This document shows, in pieces, positions 40,830 to 50,700 of a stretch of DNA of 52,330 nucleotides. The first letter of the stretch is position 1; each line of letters starts with the position of its first letter. The position numbers and the translations under genes were made by a program. The DNA is taken from contig SVQR01000003.1 of the NCBI GenBank assembly GCA_015065225.1, forward strand, positions 1 through 52,330. Direction: 5' to 3'. Under the pieces are notes generated by a model. It did not search any database and was not told where the DNA came from. It worked only from the letters and a program-made list of their open reading frames with translations. This DNA comes from Oscillospiraceae bacterium. Its GTDB lineage: Bacteria; Bacillota; Clostridia; Oscillospirales; CAG-382.

Positions 40830-42131
40830 ATGTCAAAAACACTTAAGATCGGCATTTTCGGTGCCAACAGAGGAAGCCATTATTTTGACATCATAATGGC
40901 AAACAACGGTGAGATAGTTGCTGTGTGTGACAAAAAGGAAAAGCTGGTAAATGCGGCTGTTGCAAAGCTCGGCGGTACAGCAAAGGGCTTTACCGATTTC
41001 GAGGAATTCATCAAAGAGCCTATGGACTGTATCTTCCTTGCAAACTACTTCCATGAACATGCAAAATATGCTATCCGCTGTCTTGAGATGGGCATCAACG
41101 TAATTTCCGAATGTACTGCCAACAGCACAATGGCAGAAGGTGTTGCGCTCTGTCGTGCCGCAGAAAAGAGCAATGCTATCTACATGATCGCAGAGAACTA
41201 TCCCTTCATGCTGTTCAATCAGGAGATGAAGAGAGTTTGTGACAGCGGTTCTCTCGGTAAGATAATGTTTGCCGAGGGCGAATACAATCATCCCGGATCG
41301 CCCTATTATAAGAAGGAACCCGGTGTAAAATACACCATATCTCTCAAGGACAGCCTTGAGCATTGGAGAAATCATCTTCCGGCAACATACTATGTAACTC
41401 ACTCTCTTGCTCCTCTCATGGCGGCAACCGGTGCGTTCCCCAAGAAGGTCACAGCTATGCCGATATTCATGCCTCTTCCCGAGGATTGCGACAATCCGAA
41501 GGCGGTAGGTGACGGGACTGCCATCATCATGACGCAGAACGACGACGGCTCTGTATTCAGAGTTACCGGCTGTGCTACATTCGGTGCCAGAGAGGATTCC
41601 TACCGTATCTGTGGAAAAAAGGGACAGATAGAGAATGTCCGCGGCAGTGACGGCATGGTTATGCAGCAGTATAACGGTTGGGACAGACCCGAGGGCTGGG
41701 ATACAAACTGCAAATACTACAAGCCCGAACTTATAGACGATGACAAGGAGCTTATAGAAAAGTCAGGTCACGGAGGCGGAGACTTCTTTGTATTCCGTGA
41801 ATTCTTCAGATGCGTAAGAGAGGGCAAGCCTCATCAGTTTGACGTATACTTTGCGACTGCAATGGCATCCGTCGCTATCCTCGGTCACAGAAGTGTTCTT
41901 GCGGGCGGTGTTACATTTGACGTTCCGGACTTCAGACTTGAAGAGGACAAGAAGAAATGGGAAAACGACTATTCAACTCCATTCTTCTACTCGGAAGGCT
42001 ACTTCGACGATGTTACAGCCCCCAACATTCCCTCATGTTCAAGACCGGAATACAGACCTTCAAAGCAGCAGCTTGAGAATTACCTCAACTGGCTTGAGAT
42101 GTACAACAACGGCGAGCTTGACGAATTCTGA
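40830..42131 (+). CDS. Gfo/Idh/MocA-fold protein lacking the EKP lysine (copy 2)
   Basis: Second copy, 433 residues: LKIGIFGANRGSHYFDIIMA, IVAVCDKK, VISECTANSTMAEG (E94-C95-T96, again no Lys), NHLPATYYVTHSLAPLM, and CVREGKPHQFDVYFATAMA. Much of the middle is identical to copy 1, while the N-terminal loops after the Rossmann glycines and the tip around EPGVKYTIS differ, consistent with divergence in substrate rather than recent duplication. Codon use is visibly more optimised (for example AAG, ATC, GAG) than in copy 1, suggesting it is the more strongly expressed copy. AAAAGGAG precedes the ATG. Transcription ends at 42144-42171. Confidence 0.88.
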   Translation: MSKTLKIGIFGANRGSHYFDIIMANNGEIVAVCDKKEKLVNAAVAKLGGTAKGFTDFEEFIKEPMDCIFLANYFHEHAKYAIRCLEMGINVISECTANSTMAEGVALCRAAEKSNAIYMIAENYPFMLFNQEMKRVCDSGSLGKIMFAEGEYNHPGSPYYKKEPGVKYTISLKDSLEHWRNHLPATYYVTHSLAPLMAATGAFPKKVTAMPIFMPLPEDCDNPKAVGDGTAIIMTQNDDGSVFRVTGCATFGAREDSYRICGKKGQIENVRGSDGMVMQQYNGWDRPEGWDTNCKYYKPELIDDDKELIEKSGHGGGDFFVFREFFRCVREGKPHQFDVYFATAMASVAILGHRSVLAGGVTFDVPDFRLEEDKKKWENDYSTPFFYSEGYFDDVTAPNIPSCSRPEYRPSKQQLENYLNWLEMYNNGELDEF

Positions 42132-42143
42132 TATGTATGATAA

Positions 42144-42171
42144 GACGGTACTTTTGTGTGCCGTCTTTTTT
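42144..42171 (+). terminator. Terminator after tandem Gfo/Idh/MocA genes
   Basis: GACGGTAC / GTGCCGTC (one wobble), then TTTTTT. Confidence 0.88.
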
Positions 42172-42297
42172 GATTCTGCGATTATATATATTTGTTACTC
42201 TGATATTCCGTGTTTTGTTTCTATGCTTTGCTATCTATCAAATATAACAAATTTTAATAAAAATGCTCAAAAAAAACGTGCTTTTTTACAAAAACTC

Positions 42298-42325
42298 TTG
42301 ACAAATTACTATTTTGTGGTATACT
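42298..42325 (+). promoter_or_regulatory. Promoter for large dockerin protein
   Basis: TTGACA (42298-42303), 16-bp spacer, TATACT (42320-42325), preceded by A/T-rich DNA. A leader hairpin ATACAC/GTGTAT (42340-42358) and AAGGAGGAT (42379-42387) follow. Confidence 0.85.
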
Positions 42326-42390
42326 AAACTTGTATGGTTATACACGGGAAAAGTGTATGCCCGCAAATACTTTATTCAAGGAGGATTTCC

Positions 42391-45300
42391 ATGAAATTCA
42401 AGAAGTTTTTCGCGGCTCTGCTCGGTGCACTGATGATTACATCCGTCATGAGCTTTACCGCAAACGTGAGCGCTGTTGAAAGCAGCCTCATCAAGGAAAG
42501 TACTTTCAACCAGCAGTACAGTGCCGAAAGAGGTCAGACATCCGTTCAGATGTATGACGAGGTAAATGACATTGTATTTTCGAGAATGACACCCTCGACA
42601 AACGAGGCAAATGCTTCAAAGTCCTGCTATGTCAATATATCGGGACAGACAATCGCTCCCACGGCAGAGCAGATTGCAAATGACAGTGTTTACGTTGTCT
42701 TCTATATTCGTACAAATATGACTATGGACGAAAACGACAAGCCTTCGCTTGCACTTTATAATGCATATTGGGGACCCGATGCAATAAAGTCCGACGGTAC
42801 TTGCTCTCTTGTTACCGGCAACGAAAACTTTATTGAACAGGTCGGTAACGACTGGGGCACAATGTGCTTCAAGCTTAACACAACGAAGACTATCAGCGGC
42901 ACGGAGTATTCCATCAACAAGTGGACACAGTTTGCATTCCTTGCACTCGGTTCTGCTTCAACAAAGCCTATCTCCGAATGGTTTACAAGCGTACCCGAGG
43001 GCGTAACTCCCAATGTTGACTGTGCAGGTTATGCGGTTCTCACATCTCTTGAAGCTGCTGAAGCTTATGACTTTACAGCAAGTGCACAGCCCAAGAAGAT
43101 CACTCTCACCTTCGACACAGGTCTTGCTGAAGACGATTCCGACGTTGAAACTGTTGAAGACGTTGTTATCGGTAAGTGGACAGGTGCAAAGGTTGAGTTC
43201 CCCGAGATCAAAGCTCCTTCCGAAGACTACGAGTTTGTAGGCTGGTTCACAGATGCAGAGTATCAGAACAAGATCGAGGATACAGCAGCAGTTACTGTTC
43301 CCGATAAGGATACAGCATACTACGCACTCTGGCAGGACAACAGCACTCCTCCCACATTCGCACTTGATTTCATGACTGTCAACGGTCTTGATGCATCCAA
43401 GTTCGGTGCTGATATCACAGCCGAAACCATCGCTGTTACACTTCCCTACGGTTGGGCAAAGCTTGAAGCTCTCGGTGTTATGCCCGAGGTTGCCGTTCAG
43501 GCAACAGCTCCCGCATTCGCAGAGTATGTTGCAGGTGCAACTCTTGCAGACGGCGGTAAGATCAAGTTCACACAGGGTAATTATACCGATGAGGTTGATG
43601 TAACATTCACTGTAGGTACAGCAAAGGATAAGAAGAACGCCCCCTCAGCAGGTGTATACTCCACAAGCGGCAAGATCACACTTCCCGACGGTACGGAGAT
43701 CAATGCTGACAATAAGATAAGAGCTGTCGGTATGCATTCTAAAAAGACGACCTTCAAGGGTGTAGAAGCATACAAGCACACGCCTATCTACAAGGGTAGC
43801 GATCTTGACGGTACACTTACCAAGGAAGGCGGCACAGAATACTACACCAGCAACAGAAGCGTAAACCTTGAAGGCTACAGTGCATTCGGTCTTTACGACT
43901 ATGAATCCTATGAAGTATACCGTGCTCTTTGCTACATAGACACAGGTGCAAACGGCAATTTTGACGTTGTTCCTCAGCCTCTGATATACTTCCAGAGCTC
44001 CGACACAACAGGTACTGTAAAGACAAACGGTCTCAACACCTCCAACGGTCTTGCTGCATATAACAATTATGTCGGCGACAGATGGGAATACATCTATTTT
44101 GTAAAGAACGATAAGACAGAAAAGCTTTACGGTAACGCAAGACAGCCCGTATTCGCTTTCTTCGGTGTAAATGGCAGCACAAAGGCTACATCCTACACAG
44201 ACGACGTATTCTACTGTGCGGAAGTTGCAGCGCTTACCGATGCTCCCGAATATGTTCAGTATCAGCCTACCGGTCTTGTTGCAACAAATGTTGACGGCGA
44301 TACTCTCGGAACAGTTTCCGGTCTCTCCGATGATATGGAAGTACTCGTTGGTGAAGAATGGGTAGCAATTACAGAGTTTGAAGACTACGCAAACGGCAAA
44401 CTTTCGGGACTTGAAGCAGGTAACTACTCCTTCAGATATGCTGCAACAGACGCACTTCTCGCTTCCGAAGCGGTTGAAGTTGAAGTACTCCCAGGCTCTG
44501 TTTCCATCACATTCGATGCACAGAACGGCGAAGAAGCTGCAACAACAAAGTACGAGTTTAATGCAGACGTTACAGTTCCCGCAGCACCCGCAAAGGGCGG
44601 CTACATCTTCAAGGGCTGGTCGGAAACAAAGGACGGCGAGGTTGTTGACCTCACAGGTCTCAAGGCAACAGAAGAAAAGACATACTACGCTATCTGGGAA
44701 AAGATAGAGGTTGTATATGTCAAGGCTTCCGCTGACGCATCCGGAAACGGTCTTTCGGCAGAAGCTCCCTTTAAGACACTCGCTGAAGCAGGTGCTATTG
44801 CTTACCAGTACGGCGGTACTATCGTTATCATGGACGATGTAGCATGGTCAAATAAGGTAAACGGTCAGAACAATTACAACTATGTATATAATGATGTTGT
44901 TATCACATCCGTTGACCCTGTAACAGGTACAGACTATCCCGGTGCACTTGTTCAGACCACATCTCTTAACTTTGACGGTGATTTCTCCGCAAAGATTACT
45001 ATTCGTGATATTGAGATCGCTTCCTGGAGATTCGGTTCTGCTTCCGACAAGTGGCAGTACATCAACTTCAGAGGACATCCGATCGAGCTCGGTGACAACC
45101 TCAGAGCAAGAACAGGTACTGTTCCCGCAGGTTACACCGTAGGTCAGACAAGCGCAGTTACCGATGAAGATGCAAACAAGGAAGTATATTTCCCCGTACA
45201 TATCCGTGCACAGGGTGAAAATGCCGACCTCGGTTACGGCAACAAGATAATCTACAGAGATACGGATATCAGATCCAACATACTTGCAGGTAAGATCCCT

Positions 45301-47079
45301 TACGGCGAAAATGCAAATGCCGCACTTAATAACTACGCATCCGATATCGACCTTGAATACTACGGTAACGCAAATACAGGTCTCAGCGTAGGTAACGACT
45401 CCAACACATATACGGAAGACAACGTTAAAAAGTATCGTTACGGTAAGCTGAATGACGTAAAGCTCCTCTTTGAGACAGCTCCCAAGTCTATCTCCTTCAG
45501 CAACATTACAGGAATCCTCGGTGAATTCCAGGTTATCGCAAATAACGGCGTACAGGTAAAAGTTCCCGCATTTGAATTTACAAATGCTAACACTAAGGAA
45601 AAGGAAGACCTCACTCCCGCAGGCGGCTACTGGAAGATCAACTCTGCACAGGGCGGTCGTGTAGACTTTACTGAAACAGCAGGTACATTCGCAGTTACAT
45701 CCGAAGAAGAATACATCGTTGTAACTAACATCAAGACAGCTGAATCCACAAAGATCAGACTCTCCGACGGCGTATCCGGTGATGCAAACCTCTTCGATGA
45801 CGGTGCATATGCACTCACACTCGCAGCAGGTGAATACAACATCGAATATACAAGCGAGGCTGTAAAGATCGACGTTACATTTGAAAACGGCGACAATGAC
45901 GAGACTTATACAGTAGCAAAGGGCGAAACAGCAACATTCGCAGGTACTGTAACTGCTCCCGCAGGTAAGGTATTCGCAGGTTGGAAGTCCGCAGACGACA
46001 AGATCAAGCTGGACGGCAACTCCTACACAGCAGATACATACTATGCAGACGGCATCACATTCGTTCCCACATTTGCTGACGATGCAAACGCTCCTTACTA
46101 TTACGCATACGGCGAATACGATGCACTTAACGCTAAGTACATTGTAGATGTCAAGATCGCAAACGGCAAGTTCACCGCGGGTACACTCGGTGTAACCTTC
46201 GATAAGAGCATGCTTACATACAAGGGCTATACTCTCGGCGAAGGCATATCCAATAACCTCGGCACAGAACCTACTATTGTTTCCGAGAATATGTTTGACG
46301 GTCAGGATAACAAGTTCGTTCTCGTATGGGATGCGGCACAGGGTATTATTGATGCATCCGCAGAACAGGTTACCATCGTAACATTTGAATTTGATGTTCT
46401 TGATGCAGAAAACATAGAAAATGCTGCAGATTATTTCGTACCCGCAAAGGAATACGCAAAATACTTCAACGGTACATACTACCTTGCATCTCCCGAAAAC
46501 ACAAGCGATAACCCCTACGCTGTTGACTACGTTCCCGTATACTTCGGTGAAACAACAATAACAGAAAAGAGCTACGAAAAGGCAAACATCACCTTCGAGA
46601 TCACATTCGCATCCAAGGAAGGTGCAACAGTTGTAAACACAGCAGAGCTTGCTCTTACAGGCAAAGACGGTGAAGTTTCCTACAATGTAGACACAGAGGG
46701 CAACACAGAAGCAACTGTAACACAGGTAGTATCCAACTTCTACGTAGGCGATACATTCAGCTATTCCGTACATAAGAACGGATATCTCGGTGTTGACGTT
46801 AAGGATGTTGTTGCCGAAGACGGTATGACTGTCAAGATCACACTCCTTGCAGGTGATATCAAGAACAGCACAGCTGATTGCTGCGGCGACGGTAAGATCA
46901 CTCTCGCAGACTTTGTAAGAGTTGTAAGAGCATTTGACGAAGGCGCAACAGATGAATACAAGGCACTCGTTGACCTCAACGAAGACGGTGCGGTTAATGT
47001 TACCGATCTCTCCATCATCAAGGCAAACTTCGACAAGACAAGTGCAGACAACACTGTTGAGATTGAGCTTGGCGAATGA
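42391..47079 (+). CDS. Large secreted dockerin protein with InlB-type repeats
   Basis: Exported protein of 1562 residues. Signal peptide about 1-28 (MKFKKFFAALLGALMITSVM, cleavage near VSA-VE). Three Listeria-Bacteroides InlB_B-type repeats, each ending in GW..-YY: about 234-315 (FVGWFTD...YYALW), 703-771 (FKGWSET...YYAIW), and 1157-1230 (FAGWKSA). A beta-helix-like start (VYVKASADASGNGLSAEAPF) begins near 774. A cohesin-like sandwich lies at about 1236-1360 (KYIVDVKIANGKFTAGTLGV), a carboxypeptidase-regulatory-like module at about 1394-1488, and a type I dockerin at about 1494-1550 (CCGDGKITLADFVRVVRAFD and VDLNEDGAVNVTDLSIIKANF). No catalytic domain recognised. Codons are as biased as in rpoB, implying very high expression. 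The frame opens upstream at 42334, but AAGGAGG fixes the start at 42391. Confidence 0.9.
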   Translation: MKFKKFFAALLGALMITSVMSFTANVSAVESSLIKESTFNQQYSAERGQTSVQMYDEVNDIVFSRMTPSTNEANASKSCYVNISGQTIAPTAEQIANDSVYVVFYIRTNMTMDENDKPSLALYNAYWGPDAIKSDGTCSLVTGNENFIEQVGNDWGTMCFKLNTTKTISGTEYSINKWTQFAFLALGSASTKPISEWFTSVPEGVTPNVDCAGYAVLTSLEAAEAYDFTASAQPKKITLTFDTGLAEDDSDVETVEDVVIGKWTGAKVEFPEIKAPSEDYEFVGWFTDAEYQNKIEDTAAVTVPDKDTAYYALWQDNSTPPTFALDFMTVNGLDASKFGADITAETIAVTLPYGWAKLEALGVMPEVAVQATAPAFAEYVAGATLADGGKIKFTQGNYTDEVDVTFTVGTAKDKKNAPSAGVYSTSGKITLPDGTEINADNKIRAVGMHSKKTTFKGVEAYKHTPIYKGSDLDGTLTKEGGTEYYTSNRSVNLEGYSAFGLYDYESYEVYRALCYIDTGANGNFDVVPQPLIYFQSSDTTGTVKTNGLNTSNGLAAYNNYVGDRWEYIYFVKNDKTEKLYGNARQPVFAFFGVNGSTKATSYTDDVFYCAEVAALTDAPEYVQYQPTGLVATNVDGDTLGTVSGLSDDMEVLVGEEWVAITEFEDYANGKLSGLEAGNYSFRYAATDALLASEAVEVEVLPGSVSITFDAQNGEEAATTKYEFNADVTVPAAPAKGGYIFKGWSETKDGEVVDLTGLKATEEKTYYAIWEKIEVVYVKASADASGNGLSAEAPFKTLAEAGAIAYQYGGTIVIMDDVAWSNKVNGQNNYNYVYNDVVITSVDPVTGTDYPGALVQTTSLNFDGDFSAKITIRDIEIASWRFGSASDKWQYINFRGHPIELGDNLRARTGTVPAGYTVGQTSAVTDEDANKEVYFPVHIRAQGENADLGYGNKIIYRDTDIRSNILAGKIPYGENANAALNNYASDIDLEYYGNANTGLSVGNDSNTYTEDNVKKYRYGKLNDVKLLFETAPKSISFSNITGILGEFQVIANNGVQVKVPAFEFTNANTKEKEDLTPAGGYWKINSAQGGRVDFTETAGTFAVTSEEEYIVVTNIKTAESTKIRLSDGVSGDANLFDDGAYALTLAAGEYNIEYTSEAVKIDVTFENGDNDETYTVAKGETATFAGTVTAPAGKVFAGWKSADDKIKLDGNSYTADTYYADGITFVPTFADDANAPYYYAYGEYDALNAKYIVDVKIANGKFTAGTLGVTFDKSMLTYKGYTLGEGISNNLGTEPTIVSENMFDGQDNKFVLVWDAAQGIIDASAEQVTIVTFEFDVLDAENIENAADYFVPAKEYAKYFNGTYYLASPENTSDNPYAVDYVPVYFGETTITEKSYEKANITFEITFASKEGATVVNTAELALTGKDGEVSYNVDTEGNTEATVTQVVSNFYVGDTFSYSVHKNGYLGVDVKDVVAEDGMTVKITLLAGDIKNSTADCCGDGKITLADFVRVVRAFDEGATDEYKALVDLNEDGAVNVTDLSIIKANFDKTSADNTVEIELGE

Positions 47080-47131
47080 GAAGTATTAAAAAAGTATGAT
47101 ATTTTGATATAAAGAATATTGTATGACTTTC

Positions 47132-47164
47132 ATCTCCCTCGGATCTTTCCGGGGGAGATTTTTT
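47132..47164 (+). terminator. Terminator after large dockerin gene
   Basis: ATCTCCC (47132-47138) / GGGAGAT (47153-47159) with further inner pairing, then TTTTTT. Confidence 0.85.
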
Positions 47165-47339
47165 GCCCGGACGCCCGGGCGGGCACATTCGCGCACCGAG
47201 GTTTGGTTTAGGCTCGGTCTTTTGTTCATGCGATGTGCCATGTTTGCCGCCAACACACGGCGACAAACTCCTTCTTATTTTGGGTGCTCTGCAAAGTGAG
47301 ACCTTATTCCGTTGTACGTCGGTCAACCCACGACCGCCG
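47165..47339. repeat. GC-rich multi-hairpin element between dockerin gene and rpoB
   Basis: Five stems in about 175 bp: GCCCGG/CCGGGC (47165-47180); GGCACATTCGC (47182-47192) with GCGATGTGCC (47230-47239), enclosing ACCGAG/CTCGGT (47195-47218); GTTTGCCGCC/GGCGACAAAC (47242-47268); CGTCGGTC/GACCGCCG (47317-47339). Composition is much richer in GC than the flanks. It lies outside the rpoB transcript predicted from 47494. The rest of the 47080-47705 gap holds A/T-rich DNA, the rpoB promoter and leader, and no convincing gene. Could be a small mobile repeat (MITE-like) or a structured RNA; neither is proven. Confidence 0.55.
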
Positions 47340-47493
47340 AACAAGGCATCGATTGTATGTGTGTTGCAAATTTGCAGGTACTATAAATTTGAAACATTTT
47401 TATTACATATCCCCATAGCAAACACAACAGAAGGTGAGACCATTGATTACAAGCCAAATTTGTAAACAAATTGAAAAAATACCCAAAAACTCC

Positions 47494-47522
47494 TTGACAA
47501 CCGCTTGAAAAGCTGATATAAT
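47494..47522 (+). promoter_or_regulatory. Consensus sigma-A promoter for rpoBC
   Basis: TTGACA (47494-47499), 17-bp spacer, TATAAT (47517-47522). The leader is about 175 nt, with CGCTGA (47593-47598) able to pair with TCAGCG (47650-47655). Confidence 0.9.
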
Positions 47523-47705
47523 CCTAAAATGCATTATAATCGCTAGTATTGTGCAATGATATGATGAACTCATATGCCCATTCGACAAAAAGCGCTGAGT
47601 TTTTTTGTTGTGAGTATTTGAGAACTTTGTATCGAAACTGCTCGAAATTTCAGCGATTTGAACAATAAAAGCGGAAAAATAAAACCCTAAGTTTAAGGAG
47701 TGTGA

Positions 47706-50700
47706 TTGCTAATTATGGTAAAACCCGTAAAACTCGGAAAGACCGTAAGACAGAGCTTTTCCAAGATCAACGAACTGCTCGAAATGCCCAACCTTATCGA
47801 AGTCCAGAAGGAATCCTTCGATTGGTTTGTAAAAGAGGGTCTTCGTGAAGTGCTTGAGGATGTTTCTCCTCTCGTTGACTATTCCGGAAATCTCAACATC
47901 GAATTTATCGACTATTCCATCGGCGCAAAGACAAAGTATCCCGTCGAGGAATGCAAGGAACGTGACGTCAACTATGCAGCACCTCTTGAAGTTAAGGTAA
48001 GACTTTCAAATAAGCTCACCGGTGAAGTTACCGACTCAAAGGTATTCATGGGTGATATCCCGCTTATGACAGAGACAGGTACCTTTGTTATCAACGGTGC
48101 GGAAAGAGTTATTGTGTCCCAGATTGTCCGTTCTCCCGGTATCTATTATGAATCGGCAACAGATAAGTCGGATAAGAAGACCTTTGCAACAACCGTTATC
48201 CCTTACAGAGGTGCATGGCTTGAGTACGAAACAGATGCAAATGACATCTTCTATGTAAGAATAGATAAGAACAGAAAGCTCCCCGTTACGGTACTTATAA
48301 GAGCTCTCGGCGTAGGTGCTGACAATCAGTCCCGTGATGACGACGTTATTGCTGTGTTCGGCGATGACATCAAGGTGCTTGAGACACTCAAGAAGGATAC
48401 ATCCGAAACAGATGCCCTCAAGAGCGGTACAACTCCCAGAGAGGAAGCACTCAAGGAGATCTACAAGAAGCTCCGTCCCGGTGATCCGCCTCTTGTTGAA
48501 TCCGCAGAGCTTCTCCTGCATAACCTCTTCTTTGATCCCAAGCGTTACGATATTTCCGCTGTCGGACGTTATAAGTTCAATAAGAAGCTTTCCATCGCGA
48601 AGAGAATTGCAGGCTTTGAGCTTGCAGAGGATGTGTTCTCTCCCTTTACCGGCGAATGTCTCTTTGAAAAGGGAAAGATCCTTACAAAGGCTGATGCTGA
48701 AGCTATAGAGAACGCAGGTGTCTGCGAGGCTTACATCATGTCCAACGAGATCAACACCGAACCTGTAAAGTTCAAGGTGTTCACCAACGGTGCGATAGAT
48801 ATATATGCTCTTGAAGCAGGTATCATCCCCAAGGATTACGATCTTTCATCCCTTGAAATCACCGAAAAGGTGAACGGTGCTGTTCTCAAGGAAATCCTTG
48901 ATGCGACAGACAATGAAAAGGACTTCCTTGATCAGTTTGAGCTTCGTCGCGATGAACTCATTCCCAGACACATTACAAAAGAAGATATATTTGCTACAAT
49001 AAACTATCTCCTTTGTCTTGTCCATAACTCCGGTACGGTTGATGATATCGACCATCTCGGCAACCGTCGTCTCAGATGTGTAGGTGAGCTTCTTCAGAAC
49101 CAGATGAGAATAGGCTTTGCGAGAATGGATAAGATAGTCAAGGAAAGAATGACCATGCAGGATCAGGATAATATGAAGGTACAGAACCTCATTAATATCC
49201 GTCCTATCGTATCCGCAATAAAGGAATTCTTCGGATCATCTCCTCTTTCCCAGTTCATGGATCAGTCCAACCCTCTTGCGGAGCTTACTCATAAGAGAAG
49301 ACTTTCCGCTCTCGGTCCGGGCGGTCTCTCAAGAGACAGAGCATCCTTTGAAGTTCGAGACGTACATTATACCCATTACGGAAGAATGTGTCCCATCGAG
49401 ACTCCCGAAGGTCCTAACATCGGTCTTATTTCCTACCTTTCAACATATGCTAAGATCAACAAGTTCGGCTTTATAGAAGCTCCTTACCGTAAGGTCGACA
49501 AGGAGACAGGCAGAGTTACCGAAGAAGTTGTATATATGACAGCGGACGTGGAAGACCAGTACGTTGTTGCTCAGGCTAACGAACCTCTTACAGACGAAGG
49601 CTACTTCGTAAATAAGAGAGTAACGGTTCGTAACAGGGAAGAAATCCTTGAAGTCGATATGGAAAAGGTCGACTACATGGACGTATCTCCCAAGATGGTG
49701 GTATCCGTTGCAACAGCCTGCATCCCCTTCCTTGAAAACGACGACAACACCAGAGCTCTGATGGGTTCAAACATGCAGAAGCAGGCAGTTCCGCTTATGA
49801 TGTGCGACAATCCTATCGTAGCTACAGGTATGGAATACAAGGCAGCCGTTGACTCGGGCGTTGTTATCTGCGCAAACGAGGACGGTGTCGTAACAAAGGT
49901 AACATCCGACTATATCAAGATCATGGACGATCTTGGCAACGAACACGTTTATGAGCTTCTCAAGTTCAAACGTTCCAACCAGGGCACTTGTGTTAACCAG
50001 AGACCTATCGTTGACTCCGGCGAAAGAGTTACAAAGGGTCAGGTAATTGCAGACGGTCCCGCAACAAAGAACGGCGAGATAGCCCTCGGTAAGAACGCCC
50101 TCATCGGCTTCATGACCTGGGAAGGCTACAACTACGAGGACGCCGTACTCCTTAACGAAAATCTCGTAAGAAATGACGTTTATACCTCTATCCATATAGA
50201 AGAATATACACACGAAGCCAGAGATACAAAGCTCGGTCCGGAAGAGATCACTCGCGAGATCCCCAATGTCGGTGAGGATGCTCTCAAGAACCTTACACTT
50301 GACGGTATCATCTGTAAGGGTGCCGAGGTTCAGGCGGGCGATATTCTTGTAGGTAAGGTAACACCCAAGGGTGAAACAGAGCTTACCGCAGAAGAAAGAC
50401 TTCTCCGCGCTATCTTCGGTGAAAAGGCAAGGGAAGTAAGAGATACATCTCTCAGAGTTCCTCACGGTGAATCCGGTATCATCCTTGATGTAAGGGAATT
50501 CACAAGAGAGAACGGCGACGAGCTGGGTCCGGGTGTAAACAAGGTAGTCAAGATCTACATCGCACAGAAGAGAAAGATCTCTGTAGGTGACAAGATGGCG
50601 GGTCGTCACGGTAATAAGGGTGTCGTTTCACGTATCCTTCCTCCCGAAGATATGCCCTTCCTTGCAGACGGTACTCCTCTTGATATAGTTCTTAATCCTC

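Noticed and set aside
44848-46773. 641-codon open frame on the minus strand inside the large dockerin gene
   Set aside because: Its translation is rich in Cys, Val and Phe with no domain or ribosome site. It is a by-product of the strong codon bias on the plus strand, where signal peptide, repeats and dockerin are clear.
47018-47465. Two overlapping 100-108 codon frames on opposite strands in the gap before rpoB
   Set aside because: Arg/Pro/Cys-rich translations over the hairpin-forming GC-rich element; no ribosome sites. Typical of spurious calls on structured repeats.
49767-50609. 280-codon open frame antisense to rpoB
   Set aside because: Low-complexity Cys/Tyr/Val-rich translation with no recognisable motif, opposite a certain rpoB sequence.
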